Positions 27,568 to 27,581 of a stretch of DNA of 27,581 nucleotides are shown here, in pieces. The stretch spans positions 1-27,581 of IMG/VR virus record IMGVR_UViG_3300003321_000079. One strand, written 5' to 3'. A program made the position numbers and the translations under genes. Origin of the DNA: a virus. The notes under the pieces are model-generated. The model searched no databases. It was not told where the DNA came from and saw only the letters and a program-made list of their open reading frames with translations. The first letter of the stretch is position 1; the number at the start of each line of letters is the position of its first letter.

Positions 27568-27581
27568 ATCGGGCCGGGCTT
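27562..27581 (-). tRNA. 3' end of a second tRNA-like element (partial)
   Basis: After the repeated spacer the minus strand reads CCGATCC, A and CCA at its 3' end, preceded by CCCGGC (T-arm-like). Only 20 bases are in the window, so identity cannot be given; it suggests a tRNA-like cluster continuing to the right. Confidence 0.45.

Overview
The window looks like part of a tailed double-stranded DNA phage (or prophage) of a Gram-negative bacterium. Nearly all genes read leftward on the minus strand, so the biological order runs from high to low coordinates. The right third resembles a lambda-type middle region: an HNH endonuclease, an O/DnaD-like replication protein, about twenty small genes joined by 4-base stop/start overlaps, NinB (Orf) and NinG (Rap) recombination proteins, and a DnaJ-type zinc-finger antiterminator of the Q type. 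At the far right are a 120-base tRNA-like element and the start of a second, separated by a repeated spacer.

Immediately after the Q-like gene (about 20.4-20.55 kb) is a compact control region: two 11-base direct repeats exactly 21 bp apart, a good sigma70-type promoter, one small gene, a second tRNA-like sequence and an intrinsic terminator. This is the layout expected for a Q-controlled late promoter. The late operon then runs leftward: a cluster of small proteins, terminase small and large subunits, a 37-aa coiled-coil protein, portal, a small protein, scaffold, and an SU10-like major capsid protein followed by a strong terminator.

Between the capsid gene and the head-tail adaptor, inside the morphogenesis operon, lies a five-gene sugar cassette (7.4-11.85 kb): a TPR-glycosyltransferase, a DxD glycosyltransferase-like protein, a SAM methyltransferase, a capsule-type glycosyltransferase-like protein and a DegT/DnrJ/EryC1 PLP aminotransferase. 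This is the most striking feature of the window and suggests glycan decoration of the virion or of the host surface during late infection.

The left end carries the adaptor, a large tail-hub or stabilisation-like protein, a small virion-like protein, a GNAT-like protein, three probable ejection proteins and the start of a tail fibre with a glycine-rich adhesin domain that runs off the window. The set of tail genes (no tape measure, no sheath, no major tail protein seen) suggests a short-tailed podovirus-like virion. No integrase, repressor, reverse transcriptase, lysis cassette or CRISPR array is visible. Function calls come from motif and family recognition by eye; no database search was run.
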